Translations under genes and position numbers: made by a program | Notes under the pieces: model-generated | Seen by the model: the letters and a program-made list of their open reading frames with translations, nothing else | Database searches by the model: none | What the model was told of the DNA's origin: nothing | Assembly: GCF_900107485.1 (NCBI RefSeq) | Contig: NZ_FNQE01000002.1 | Coordinates: 62,001 to 126,000 of the forward strand | DNA from: Proteiniborus ethanoligenes | GTDB taxonomy: Bacteria > Bacillota > Clostridia > Tissierellales > Proteiniboraceae | DNA length: 64,000 bases | Reading direction: 5' to 3' | In this document: positions 28,376 through 37,000 of the stretch, piece by piece | Layout: each line of letters starts with the position of its first letter | How positions within the stretch are numbered: the stretch's first letter is position 1

Positions 28376-28421
28376 GAAATGAAATAATACAAGAATCGTA
28401 TACTATATTATAAAATAGCCA

Positions 28422-28436
28422 TTATGTAGTACATAA
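28422..28436. promoter_or_regulatory. Palindrome, candidate activator-binding site
   Basis: TTATGTAGTACATAA is a perfect 7+1+7 palindrome located about 50-60 bases upstream of the -24 element. This is a plausible enhancer site for the neighbouring sigma-54 activator. Confidence 0.55.
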
Positions 28437-28484
28437 AAGCAAATAGTAAAAGGCAATGGAAAGCTTTTAAGCCACAAAAGAATA

Positions 28485-28530
28485 AAAGTGGTGAGTTTAA
28501 TTTCCATGTGGAAACCAAACTCACCACTTT
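28485..28530 (-). terminator. Terminator of the sigma-54 activator gene
   Basis: AAAGTGGTGAGTTT (28485-28498) pairs with 28517-28530, with an inner TTTCC/GGAAA pair. On the minus strand it is followed by TTTTATTCTTTTG. The 5' arm overlaps the stop codon of the regulator gene. Confidence 0.75.
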
Positions 28531-30083
28531 ATATTATATTTTTTGACCTTATTTATGATAGTAGTGTGAGATACGCCTAAAGCCTTGGCAGCGGCCCTAA
28601 TGCTTTTATTGTTTATTAAGGCACTTTTAATGGCACCTTTTTCACAGTCCTCCACTAGTTTTTTTAGTGGCAGACTATCCCTAGAATATAGATAGCTTTC
28701 AGGTGCTGAAATGTTTTTATGTGATGCTATGATTAGGTTCTCTGTCCTCAAAAAACTACCTTCACAGAGATTCATTGCCCTTTCTATTACGTTCTTTAGC
28801 TCTCTAACGTTTCCAGGCCAGCTATGCTTCATGAGTCTATTCACAAACTCCCCTTCTGCTCCTTCCACTATTTTGTCTAATTTTTTATTAAAACTGTTTA
28901 TAAAGAATGCTACAAATAAAGGAATATCCTCAAGTCTTTCTCTAAGAGGTGGAATATGTATAGGGATAACATTTAATCTATAGTACAAATCCTCTCTAAA
29001 GCTATTATCTTGAATCATCTTCTCTAGGTCTTTATTAGTAGCTGCAATTATTCTAACGTCAACCTTTTCTTCCTTAGTACTACCTATTTTTCTAATGCTT
29101 TTTTCTTGCAAAACTCTTAATAGCTTTGCTTGCATAGCTCCAGAAAGCTCACCAATTTCATCTAAAAACAATGTTCCGCCATGGGCTTCTTTAAAAAGAC
29201 CATCCTTACCACCTTCAAAGGCTCCAGTAAAGCTTCCTTTTTCATATCCAAACAGCTCGCTTTCAATCAAGGTATCTGGTAAGGCAGCACAGTTCAATGT
29301 AACAAAGCTTTTGCTCCTCCTATTGCTTAGGTTTTGAATTGCCTTTGCAAAAAGCTCTTTTCCTGTCCCGCTTTCTCCTCGCAGCAAAATAGTTGAATCA
29401 TTTTTAGCTACTAGCTGAGCCATTTCTTTGACTTTTTCAATAGAGGGACTATTACCGATAATATCCTTAAAAGCATCCGCCTTATTAGCAGAAATAATAT
29501 TTGCTATTTGTATGGCCCTTTCAGTATCCTTTATAGATATTACAGCACCGAGAATTTTGTCATCATCATCTTTAATAAGATTTTCTGTGGATATATACTG
29601 CTTATTGCCTGTACTTTCTATGTTTAATTGAAAGTCCTTATGTTTATTTTCTTTCTTCATGAGGTTTGTAATAGATGAATTGTTGTTAATGAGTTTTCTT
29701 ATATCTGTGCCTAAAACATCTTCCTTTTTGCAGTTAAAAATATTTTCACAATAATCATTAAAAATCTCTATTTTATAATCCTTGTTTATAGAGATTATTC
29801 CATCTTCTACCGAGTTAATAATAGCATGAAGCTTTCTTTCGCTTGTTTCGTAGGAAAGCAAATCTATTTCATTTATGGCAATTACCCCGTCTAATCCTGA
29901 TAGATTCTTTATTAGTAGATTTTTTTTAGCTTCATCTATACTTAGCATTTTAACACAAACCTTTTTAGGAAAAACCTCTAAAGAATTTAAGTTTATATTA
30001 GCAGAATAAATTTGAGATAGTATGGCTAATGTCATTCCAATCTTATCTTCTGTAATTATTTCAAGTCTAACAAACCTATTCAT
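28521..30083 (-). CDS. Sigma-54-dependent activator with ACT and PAS domains
   Basis: This is an enhancer-binding activator organised like TyrR but with an intact sigma-54 interaction loop. An N-terminal ACT domain (about 1-70; RLEIITEDKIGMTLAILSQIYS) should bind an amino acid. A PAS domain (about 80-185) follows. The AAA domain has Walker A GESGTGKE, the GSFTGA loop (variant of GAFTGA) and Walker B GGTLFLDEIGEL. The C-terminal TyrR/Fis-type helix-turn-helix is SIRAAAKALGVSHTTIINKVKKY. The start is placed at the codon preceded by AGGTG rather than ten codons earlier, where no ribosome site exists. It faces the methionine gamma-lyase promoter, its probable target. Confidence 0.9.
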   Translation of the reverse strand: MNRFVRLEIITEDKIGMTLAILSQIYSANINLNSLEVFPKKVCVKMLSIDEAKKNLLIKNLSGLDGVIAINEIDLLSYETSERKLHAIINSVEDGIISINKDYKIEIFNDYCENIFNCKKEDVLGTDIRKLINNNSSITNLMKKENKHKDFQLNIESTGNKQYISTENLIKDDDDKILGAVISIKDTERAIQIANIISANKADAFKDIIGNSPSIEKVKEMAQLVAKNDSTILLRGESGTGKELFAKAIQNLSNRRSKSFVTLNCAALPDTLIESELFGYEKGSFTGAFEGGKDGLFKEAHGGTLFLDEIGELSGAMQAKLLRVLQEKSIRKIGSTKEEKVDVRIIAATNKDLEKMIQDNSFREDLYYRLNVIPIHIPPLRERLEDIPLFVAFFINSFNKKLDKIVEGAEGEFVNRLMKHSWPGNVRELKNVIERAMNLCEGSFLRTENLIIASHKNISAPESYLYSRDSLPLKKLVEDCEKGAIKSALINNKSIRAAAKALGVSHTTIINKVKKYNIKW

Positions 30084-30409
30084 ATTTTTCACCTGTTCTA
30101 AGGAATTTTTCATAACGAATACAATAGTTTTACATTATTTTCTTTATCCAAATAACCTGACCTAATGAGCCTTATCAAAAGCTGTGTCACAAGAGATATT
30201 CAATTTTTCTATGGAAAATCCTTTATTTTATTTAAAGTTTTGCATTGCCTATTAATAATACTAAAGCTTAGGATTGATCTTAAATAATACCTTAAGACCA
30301 AATTTTCTTAATAATATGCTAAGCCTATTTTCAGAAGTTATTCTCAAAATAGCCCTGTTCTCTTATTATAAGAGAACAGGGCTATTTTGTTGACCATACT
30401 TAAAAAATG
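30084..30409. other. Intergenic region upstream of the sigma-54 activator
   Basis: About 260 bases of AT-rich sequence with no supported gene or promoter, ending in a strong hairpin that terminates the minus-strand MFS-LuxR gene. Confidence 0.55.
30346..30388 (-). terminator. Strong terminator of the MFS-LuxR gene
   Basis: A perfect 20-bp stem (30346-30365 with 30369-30388) around a 3-base loop, GC-rich in the middle and ending in A/T runs. It lies just after the stop codon of the minus-strand gene. Confidence 0.85.
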
Positions 30410-31792
30410 CTAGTACATAAAATCATTGGTACTAAGTTCCATTTTTTGCAAAAGCTCCATAATTTCAGTTCTGTTGGAGCAATTAGTTTTTTTTAGTATA
30501 TTTTTTATATGAAATTTGACTGTGTTTTCAGATATGTATGCAAGGCTAGAGATTTCACTATTAGAATAACCCTTAATGACATAACGTAAAATTTCACGTT
30601 CTCTATTTGTAAGAGAATACTCGTTTTCAAATTCCTTATAAAAATCTTCTTGAGTCTTAGGAATAGATAGGCTTGTCATATATAGCCTTTGAAATAGTAT
30701 AATAAACAAAATAATAAGTGGCATAAATAAAGCAGCTATTAAAATAGTACTAAAAATTGAACTATGCAATAAAGCACTAGGGATAAATGTGCTTAAAGCC
30801 TCTCCAACCCGTCCAACACATAGGCCTAAACCTGCCAAAGGAAGCCATTCTGTTTTTTTGCTAGAAATATCAACAAAAGCAATCACACGGTAAACAGAGT
30901 AAAAGCCTAGTAGTAAATAGCTAAAAGCCCATGTTATAAATATAAATGAAGGCTCTTTATATAATACGATAGCAGCAAATGGGAAAAACAGGCTTGCTAA
31001 GCAGCAAAGTGCTCCATATTTTCTACTTTTATCAGCAATTATCCCTGCAATGACTAAGCCTAATGCATAGAATGCTCTTGCTAACTCAAAGTTAATTTTT
31101 TTATGGAATATAGTTGAGGATTGATAATTAGAGCCTATAGAGTTAATCAATGACATTAAAAGAAAAACAGCTATAAACTGTAGAAGTAGGCTTTTACTAG
31201 GAAATGATTCTAATGTAATCCTTTTATTTTCCTCAGAAATAGGCAAGTTTTGTACTGCGGATATAAGTTTCATGTTTATTAGAATAAATCCAATATAAAG
31301 AAGCACCACATAGCCTGACTCCATCATCCTACCATTGAGCATTAAGGAAATCAAATAAGTTCCAATACTACCTATAGCATAAGCAAATCCAAAAGCCCTC
31401 CCTCGCATTTGTTGAGGAACCTGAGTAGCTAGTACAGCAAATTGGTAGGCAGCAAAAATTCCAAGAAATAGGTTCATAATAACACCACTAAATACAATTA
31501 TAAAGAGATTATTCCAGGTGAGCATTACTGTGATTACTATTGCATTTATAAACATTCCAATAGCATAAGTAGAAGGTTTAGACGCAAGGCTAGGGGCATA
31601 CCATAAAAATAATGAAAATAAAATTATACCTAAGGCTTGAGCTATATAATTCCAACGCATTGCAATAATATCTACCTGCTCTGGACTTAGGAATGCATGA
31701 AGCCTATACATTTGTGATATATAAGCAGAGCCGCCCCATAAAAAATAAAGAGCAATAATCCCCGTAGACAAAAGAAAATTTTTACGATTCAT
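30410..31792 (-). CDS. Membrane-bound LuxR-family regulator with MFS-like N-terminal domain
   Basis: This is an unusual transcription factor of 460 residues. Residues 1-375 hold about 12 hydrophobic segments with the look of a major-facilitator transporter; a short connector follows. A LuxR/FixJ helix-turn-helix (about 392-455) contains LTNREREILRYVIKGYSNSEISSLAYISENTVKFHIKNIL, with all conserved residues. Such fusions are thought to sense small molecules with the transporter-like part. It stands alone, with its own promoter and terminator, and is divergent from a small unknown gene. No target is evident. Confidence 0.88.
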   Translation of the reverse strand: MNRKNFLLSTGIIALYFLWGGSAYISQMYRLHAFLSPEQVDIIAMRWNYIAQALGIILFSLFLWYAPSLASKPSTYAIGMFINAIVITVMLTWNNLFIIVFSGVIMNLFLGIFAAYQFAVLATQVPQQMRGRAFGFAYAIGSIGTYLISLMLNGRMMESGYVVLLYIGFILINMKLISAVQNLPISEENKRITLESFPSKSLLLQFIAVFLLMSLINSIGSNYQSSTIFHKKINFELARAFYALGLVIAGIIADKSRKYGALCCLASLFFPFAAIVLYKEPSFIFITWAFSYLLLGFYSVYRVIAFVDISSKKTEWLPLAGLGLCVGRVGEALSTFIPSALLHSSIFSTILIAALFMPLIILFIILFQRLYMTSLSIPKTQEDFYKEFENEYSLTNREREILRYVIKGYSNSEISSLAYISENTVKFHIKNILKKTNCSNRTEIMELLQKMELSTNDFMY

Positions 31793-31819
31793 ATTACCAC
31801 TCCCATACTATGTTAATTT

Positions 31820-31848
31820 ATTATACGACAAAATATACTATATTTCAA
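31820..31848 (-). promoter_or_regulatory. Promoter of the MFS-LuxR gene
   Basis: On the minus strand: TTGAAA, a 17-base spacer, TATAAT, 28 bases before the start codon. Confidence 0.7.
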
Positions 31849-31980
31849 AGTAAAATTTTGTACTATCCTATCACATACCTACCCTAAAACTACCCCTGCA
31901 TTTTGACTCCCTATACCAAGCCTGTCCTACTAAGATTATATCCTTAGACTTATAGTTAATATAAGGGAGGTGGAGGGTAT

Positions 31981-32316
31981 ATGATTGTTCTCTCGAAAAA
32001 ATTTAATCTAGATAAAAGCATTATATTTAATGCTATATATGATGCATTAGAGGAGATGAATTTTGTTATTGAAGAAGCTAATAGAGATTTAGGGCTCATT
32101 AGCATAAGCAAAAAATCATTTAATTCAGAAAAATACAAAATAACTCTTTCCTTAATCTCCTTACTTGAATTTGGAGAATCAAAAATATTATTGCAAGGTG
32201 CATCGGAAAATGAAGAATCAAAAGAGGATATAGAAAAATTATTTGAAAGGATTATTATAATAACTGCTAGGTTTAATAAAGGAGGGAGAATAGAAGCTTC
32301 TAAATATTGTGTATAA
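31981..32316 (+). CDS. Hypothetical protein of 111 residues
   Basis: I do not recognise this protein. It is soluble, with no signal peptide or membrane segment. The pattern is alpha/beta: FNLDKSIIFNAIYDALEEMNFVIEEANRDLGLISISKK resembles a small lipoprotein-like or DUF4410-like fold that converts near-identical helices and strands, but no family can be named. A strong ribosome site (GGGAGGTGGAGGG) supports the start. The gene lies 66 bases before two secreted-protein genes and may share their transcript. Confidence 0.7.
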   Translation: MIVLSKKFNLDKSIIFNAIYDALEEMNFVIEEANRDLGLISISKKSFNSEKYKITLSLISLLEFGESKILLQGASENEESKEDIEKLFERIIIITARFNKGGRIEASKYCV

Positions 32317-32382
32317 GCTTTATAAAAGTAAAATTGTTTTTATGAGTAGTTTAATACTATGTTTATAAGGAGGAGATAAGCT

Positions 32383-34272
32383 ATGAAAGTAAAGTGCTTT
32401 ATATCTATCATCATGAGTTTATTGCTAGTTATGATACCTATCTCAAACATTGCCTATGGAGAAGGAAAAACTATAACCTTTGAACTATATGATGGGAAAA
32501 CAAATGACATGATTTCGGAAACGGTATCATTTGCAGTATATGCTGCTGATAGCGGAGAAGTAGTGGATTTTCAAAGCAAGGATAATAACGAATACAAATA
32601 CTTATTAACAAATGGCAGATATGAACTAAAGGCAAGTGCAGATGGCTATTATACAACTAATGAGAATTTTGAATTAAATGAGCACACATGGGAGAGGGTG
32701 CCATTACCGCTTTACAAAAAAAGTGATGTAGTGATGGTAACAGATACGGCTATATCTGCTGAAATAAACACATCAGGAAGCTCAGGAGTTAATGTATCTG
32801 TGATAAAAGACAATTTACCAGAAGAAATAAAATCAAACGTAGATGAATTTAGAGTTGTACTGATACCTAGTCATACTTGGAATGTTGAGAACGATGGATT
32901 ACCTGCAGGCTTTAATAGCAATCCACAAGAACCTTTAGAAAACACTAGACATGAAAATTTAGATCCTGGAGACTATTTTTTATTTGTATGTTTTTATAAT
33001 GTAATTCAGCAAGAACCAGAGCAAGGTGGAGATTATTCTTATTTAGTAGGTTATGCTACAAAAAATATTATAGTCACAGAGATAGTTGAAGGACCAGGTG
33101 GACCAGGAGAGCCAGGAGAACCAGGAGAACCAGGCTGGCCAGATTGTGGAGAAGAGATATTTAATTTCTATTATGAAGGGGAAGAGGAACCCTTCTATAC
33201 AACTAAAGAATGCATGCCAAATATCAAGATTGATTTCAAAAATAAAAGCAGTATAACAATTAGAATGGAAGTAGAAACAGAGGATGAAGAGCTAACGGAT
33301 TTTGGTGGATGGGGAGTACTTGAATATGTAGTTGACAGGTCTCAATATGTTGTCCATAGCAATGTTAATGGTCCAGAGCTAACAGTTTATAAAAATTTTG
33401 GCAAGGCAACACTCCACTATATGTATGATAATCACAATAGACATGCTTTCATTACTTTTTATGAGGATGACTTTGTTGGCATAAACGTAGAGCCTGAAAT
33501 TGGAGCAGGAGATTGGGGTACAGGTGTTATTGATGCTTCTGGTAGAACTAATGCTACTCCTACCTCCTTTGTATATTTCTTAAATGAAGAAGTATCTATT
33601 AAACCATCTAACATAGGTAAAAGGTTTGTTATTTTAGGTATAGAAGGTGAAGGTATAACTGCAGAGTTTAAGGAACAAGATGGTCATTTGGATGAGCATT
33701 GGAGAGTGACTCTTCCAGATATAATAGAACCTGTAGTAAGGCTTACATTAACATTAAAATTTGAAGATAATAGCACAAGTGAAGTACCTCTCGAAATACG
33801 AAGAGTATTATTAGATGCCTTTTCAATGGAATACGACGAAGAACATAAAAGGGAAATTCTAGAATCAGGTGAAGAAATAACTACACCGAGAGGAACACCA
33901 TATGAATACAATGGTGAAGATTATATTACTTTTGTAGGAGTTTTCGCATTTGAGGAAGGATACTTAATAGATCATACCCTTTTAGTTATGTATTATGAAA
34001 ATAATCGTATTTTAGGCGCAAAGCAATTTGAAGTATTAATTGAAGGTGAACCTTTTAGAGATGAAATCCCTGTGTATAGAAAAGGGCATCCAGATTATGC
34101 ATCTGTATCTAGGGCTAACCGTATAACTGCATTTTTAATATCAAAGGAAGGTGTGGATGAAGGTTCAAATACATTTGGCGGTGCAACCTTTGGTGTAGGA
34201 GCTGGATGGGGTCATTTAATGCCTAATCATAAAGACTGGGGTTCAGGAAAGGATGGTATGGATTATGAATAA
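32383..34272 (+). CDS. Secreted protein with collagen-like Gly-Xaa-Yaa segment
   Basis: This is an exported protein of 629 residues, function unknown. Residues 1-27 are a signal peptide (lysine, hydrophobic core, NIAYGEG cleavage region). The first mature part resembles a beta-sandwich carboxypeptidase-regulatory or Cna-B-like repeat (ELKASADGYYTTNENFEL). At about residues 236-250 a run of GGPGEPGEPGEPGWP triplets forms a short collagen-like hinge. The remaining 370 residues are acidic and probably beta-rich. The gene overlaps the following SLH protein gene by 8 bases, so the two are made together and may form one surface complex. Confidence 0.75.
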   Translation: MKVKCFISIIMSLLLVMIPISNIAYGEGKTITFELYDGKTNDMISETVSFAVYAADSGEVVDFQSKDNNEYKYLLTNGRYELKASADGYYTTNENFELNEHTWERVPLPLYKKSDVVMVTDTAISAEINTSGSSGVNVSVIKDNLPEEIKSNVDEFRVVLIPSHTWNVENDGLPAGFNSNPQEPLENTRHENLDPGDYFLFVCFYNVIQQEPEQGGDYSYLVGYATKNIIVTEIVEGPGGPGEPGEPGEPGWPDCGEEIFNFYYEGEEEPFYTTKECMPNIKIDFKNKSSITIRMEVETEDEELTDFGGWGVLEYVVDRSQYVVHSNVNGPELTVYKNFGKATLHYMYDNHNRHAFITFYEDDFVGINVEPEIGAGDWGTGVIDASGRTNATPTSFVYFLNEEVSIKPSNIGKRFVILGIEGEGITAEFKEQDGHLDEHWRVTLPDIIEPVVRLTLTLKFEDNSTSEVPLEIRRVLLDAFSMEYDEEHKREILESGEEITTPRGTPYEYNGEDYITFVGVFAFEEGYLIDHTLLVMYYENNRILGAKQFEVLIEGEPFRDEIPVYRKGHPDYASVSRANRITAFLISKEGVDEGSNTFGGATFGVGAGWGHLMPNHKDWGSGKDGMDYE

Positions 34273-35920
34273 AATATATAGATTTGTGGTTGTTACTATT
34301 TTACTCACAATGATACTATTACCCATTAGCAATATTGGACAAGCTGCTATAGGCGGTACGGTAACAGAATTAACAGCGTCATATAATAACTCTACTGGAA
34401 CAGTTAAAGTAACAGGAGCAGGTGAAGGTATAGCTAAAGAAATTATTGTAATTGAAATATTAAAGCCTAATGGTGATTTGCTTTATTTTGGAACCGCATC
34501 CTTAGATAATGGAAGCTTTGAAAGCTCTATAACAGTAGGAGCTCTTGCTGTAGGAACCTACAAGGTTAGAAGTGCAGACTATACAGGTGGTTCATATAAT
34601 GTAGCTCAGTTTAGTGTAGCAAGCACAGGGGGTCCTCCAATTGATGAGGAAGTTGACGACTCTAGACCTACACCAAGCAAACCAGAAACGCCAAAGCAAT
34701 CAGAGCAAAAGACAGAATTACAGGTAGAGACAGAGCCTAGTAAAGTCACTGCTACTATTAAAGCTACGGGAGTAACAGACAGGGATGGACAAACAATAAT
34801 AAACATTCCTACAGATAATATGAACAAAGTAATAGCTGATGCTTTAGTAAAGGCTGAAGAATCTGGTATTAACAAGGTAGATATTAAAATTGCTGTAGAG
34901 ACAACAGGAGATAATAAGTCCTTAGAAATAATATTACCAAAAGAAGTTATAAGAAACATTAAAGAATCTAGGATTGATTCCCTAACTATAGATACACCTA
35001 TAGGCTCTATTCTCTTTGATGAAAAAACCCTAAAGGAAATTGGAGATACAAGTGAAGGTGATTTAGTTATCTGTATAGCTTATTCGGATAAAGATAAGCT
35101 ATCGTCAGAGGCAAAAGAATTAGTAGAAGATAGACCAGCCTTTGATTTTTCTGTAATGAGTGGTGAAAAGCAAATCAGTAAATTTAATGGAAAACTTACA
35201 GTGAGGATTCCTTATAGTCCTAAGCCTATGGAGAATGTTGAGGCTATTGTGGTTTACTATATAAATCCCCAAGGAAAGCCAGAAATTGTGAGAAATTGTA
35301 TGTATAATGAAAATACTGGGCAAATAACCTTCAAGACAAATCATTTTTCAACTTTCGCTATTGGATACAATAGCATAAGCTTTGATGATGTACAGGAAGA
35401 CGCATGGTATAGTAAAGCAGTAAGCTTTATAGCAGCTCGTAATATTACAGCAGGTACTAGTGATAACAACTATACACCAATGGGGAAATTAAATAGGGCA
35501 CAATTCATTGTTATGGTCATGAGAGCATATGGAATTCAGCCAGATACATACCCAGTAGATAATTTTGCTGATGGAGGAAACACTTATTATACGGGCTACC
35601 TGTCAGCAGCTAAAAGACTAAATATATCTCAAGGTGTTGGTAACAATCTATTCCTTCCAGATAAGGAAATTACACGTCAAGAAATGTTTGCGTTGTTATA
35701 CAACACGCTTAAGACTATGGAAGAATTGCCTACAGAAGCTACAGGCAAGAGAATAGAGGATTTCTTTGATGTAAATCTTATAGAGAGCTGGGCGAAGGAA
35801 GCTATGAAAGCTCTTGTTGAAGGAGGAATTATATCAGGAAGCAATGGAAGACTTGAGCCTAAGTCAACATCTACTCGAGGGGAAATGGCTCAATTAATAT
35901 ATAATATTTTGAAAAAGTAA
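34265..35920 (+). CDS. S-layer homology (SLH) domain surface protein
   Basis: This is a cell-wall-anchored protein. The start is placed at the ATG giving a clean signal peptide (MNKIYRFVVVTILLTMILLP, cleavage near QAA), four codons after the longest frame begins. A bacterial Ig-like domain (about 30-115) is followed by a Pro/Glu-rich spacer and a middle region of unknown fold. Three C-terminal SLH motifs follow (FDDVQEDAWYSKAVSFIAARNITAG, FADGGNTYYTGYLSAAKRLNISQG, FFDVNLIESWAKEAMKALVEGGIISG). SLH triplets bind pyruvylated secondary wall polymers. It is translationally coupled to the collagen-like secreted protein upstream. Confidence 0.88.
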   Translation: MNKIYRFVVVTILLTMILLPISNIGQAAIGGTVTELTASYNNSTGTVKVTGAGEGIAKEIIVIEILKPNGDLLYFGTASLDNGSFESSITVGALAVGTYKVRSADYTGGSYNVAQFSVASTGGPPIDEEVDDSRPTPSKPETPKQSEQKTELQVETEPSKVTATIKATGVTDRDGQTIINIPTDNMNKVIADALVKAEESGINKVDIKIAVETTGDNKSLEIILPKEVIRNIKESRIDSLTIDTPIGSILFDEKTLKEIGDTSEGDLVICIAYSDKDKLSSEAKELVEDRPAFDFSVMSGEKQISKFNGKLTVRIPYSPKPMENVEAIVVYYINPQGKPEIVRNCMYNENTGQITFKTNHFSTFAIGYNSISFDDVQEDAWYSKAVSFIAARNITAGTSDNNYTPMGKLNRAQFIVMVMRAYGIQPDTYPVDNFADGGNTYYTGYLSAAKRLNISQGVGNNLFLPDKEITRQEMFALLYNTLKTMEELPTEATGKRIEDFFDVNLIESWAKEAMKALVEGGIISGSNGRLEPKSTSTRGEMAQLIYNILKK

Positions 35921-36020
35921 GTCTGAATTTATGGATGAAGTAAAGCAAAAAAATTATTAGATTAAAATATATAGAACTAAACAATTAGTATAAATAATCA
36001 AAACCTACTTCAATTATCTA

Positions 36021-36063
36021 TAGCCTTGTCTTCCTACCATAGGAGAGCAGGGCTACTTTTTTT
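36021..36063 (+). terminator. Terminator of the surface-protein operon
   Basis: TAGCCTTGTCTTCCTA pairs, with two imperfect positions, with TAGGAGAGCAGGGCTA (36040-36055), followed by a T run. Confidence 0.8.
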
Positions 36064-36170
36064 GCAAAAAAAACACCTAAATAATCGGCTTAAAGCAAGG
36101 GTTTAAGGTATACAGGGTTAAATGTAAAGTGATAAAGCCTTAGAAAATTATTATAAAAATAGAAAAAAAG

Positions 36171-36229
36171 TTATTGACATATGCCCAATATAAAATATAA
36201 TAGAAATTGAAAAGGGCATATGTCAATAA
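36171..36229. promoter_or_regulatory. Inverted operator pair flanking the promoter of the MinD-NifX cluster
   Basis: TTATTGACATATGCCC (36171-36186) is repeated exactly inverted at 36214-36229. Each arm contains a small near-palindrome (GACATATGCC / GGCATATGTC), so each could bind a dimer. The left arm includes the -35 box; the right arm lies just after the predicted transcription start. Confidence 0.75.
36174..36201 (+). promoter_or_regulatory. Sigma-A promoter of the MinD-NifX cluster
   Basis: Perfect TTGACA and TATAAT separated by 16 bases, embedded between the inverted operator arms. Confidence 0.85.
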
Positions 36230-36247
36230 CTGAAGGGAGGTATGAAA

Positions 36248-36514
36248 ATGCCAAGAAGAGATGGAACTGGTCCAATAGGGTGTGGTCCAATGAGTGGAAG
36301 GAGCTTAGGTTTTTGTATAGGTGCTAATGGAAGATATGATGGAAGAATAGGACGTAGATTTAGTCGTGGTTTTGGTTATAGATGTGGAGTTGGATTTAGC
36401 AGTTTTTTTAATGGAGAACCAGCAGTCATGACTGAACAAGAGTTTTTAACTAAGCAAAAAGAAGTTCTTCAAAGCAGGCTTGAGAACATAAACAAGCAAA
36501 TCGAAAGTCTGTAA
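36248..36514 (+). CDS. DUF5320 family small protein
   Basis: This is a small Gly/Arg-rich protein beginning MPRRDGTGPIGCGPMSGRSLGFC, the signature of DUF5320 proteins, and ending in a short coiled coil (EFLTKQKEVLQSRLENINKQIESL). The start is taken at the second ATG, 7 bases after GAAGGGAGG; the first ATG is too close to that site. DUF5320 genes regularly accompany DUF134, NifX-like and MinD-type genes, as here. The Cys residues suggest possible metal or cluster binding, but the function is unknown. Confidence 0.85.
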   Translation: MPRRDGTGPIGCGPMSGRSLGFCIGANGRYDGRIGRRFSRGFGYRCGVGFSSFFNGEPAVMTEQEFLTKQKEVLQSRLENINKQIESL

Positions 36515-36544
36515 GAATAGTATAGATATAGGGCGCCCATGCTA

Positions 36545-36571
36545 TTCTTATAAGGAACAGGAAAATTTTAC
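36545..36571 (+). repeat. Dispersed 27-base repeat, copy 1
   Basis: Shares the core TTATAAGGAACAGGAAAATT with two copies near 57431 and 57489 (consensus TTATAAGGAAYAGGAAA). Located between DUF5320 and DUF134 genes. Confidence 0.5.
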
Positions 36572-36600
36572 TTTATTATTATGCAGAAAAGGAGAAGAAT

Positions 36601-36972
36601 ATGGCAAGACCTAGAAAGTGGAGAAAAGTATGCTGTTTACCAGAAAACAATCGTTTTGGACCACTAAATATTCCCTTAAGTCAAAATCACTTTATAGATA
36701 TGACTGTTGATGAGTATGAGACTATTAGACTAATAGACTTTGAAGGGTTGACTCAAGAGGAGTGTGCTGACCAAATGCATATTGCACGGACAACAGTACA
36801 GCGTATTTATAGTGATGCTCGAAAAAAATTAGCAGAATCCCTAGTAGAAGGGAAGGGACTTAGAATAGAAGGTGGAGATTATAAGCTTTGTAACGGTGTT
36901 GGGAAAACTTGTGGAGGCAACAATTGTCACAGGTTCAGATTTGGTAGAGGATTTATTGAGGAAGAAAATTAA
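36601..36972 (+). CDS. DUF134 family DNA-binding protein
   Basis: This is a probable transcriptional regulator. The N terminus [22 protein letters not shown] is the family hallmark. A sigma-factor-like helix-turn-helix follows ([48 protein letters not shown]). A Cys-rich tail ([14 protein letters not shown]) could bind metal or a cluster. The ribosome site is AAAGGAGAA. It sits second in the MinD-NifX cluster and is the best candidate to bind the inverted repeats at the cluster promoter. Direct regulation is inferred. Confidence 0.88.
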   Translation: MARPRKWRKVCCLPENNRFGPLNIPLSQNHFIDMTVDEYETIRLIDFEGLTQEECADQMHIARTTVQRIYSDARKKLAESLVEGKGLRIEGGDYKLCNGVGKTCGGNNCHRFRFGRGFIEEEN

Positions 36973-37000
36973 AGAATATTTAATTAGAGGAGGATTTAAT

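Larger units (their letters stand above)
35921..36247. other. Intergenic region with terminator and repeat-flanked promoter
   Basis: No gene. It holds the terminator of the surface-protein operon and the promoter/operator of the MinD-NifX cluster, listed separately. Confidence 0.7.

Noticed and set aside
36872-37000. Upstream extension of the first NifX-like gene
   Set aside because: It would overlap the end of the DUF134 gene in another frame and has no ribosome site, whereas the TTG at 37001 has AGAGGAGGA in place and matches the family N terminus.
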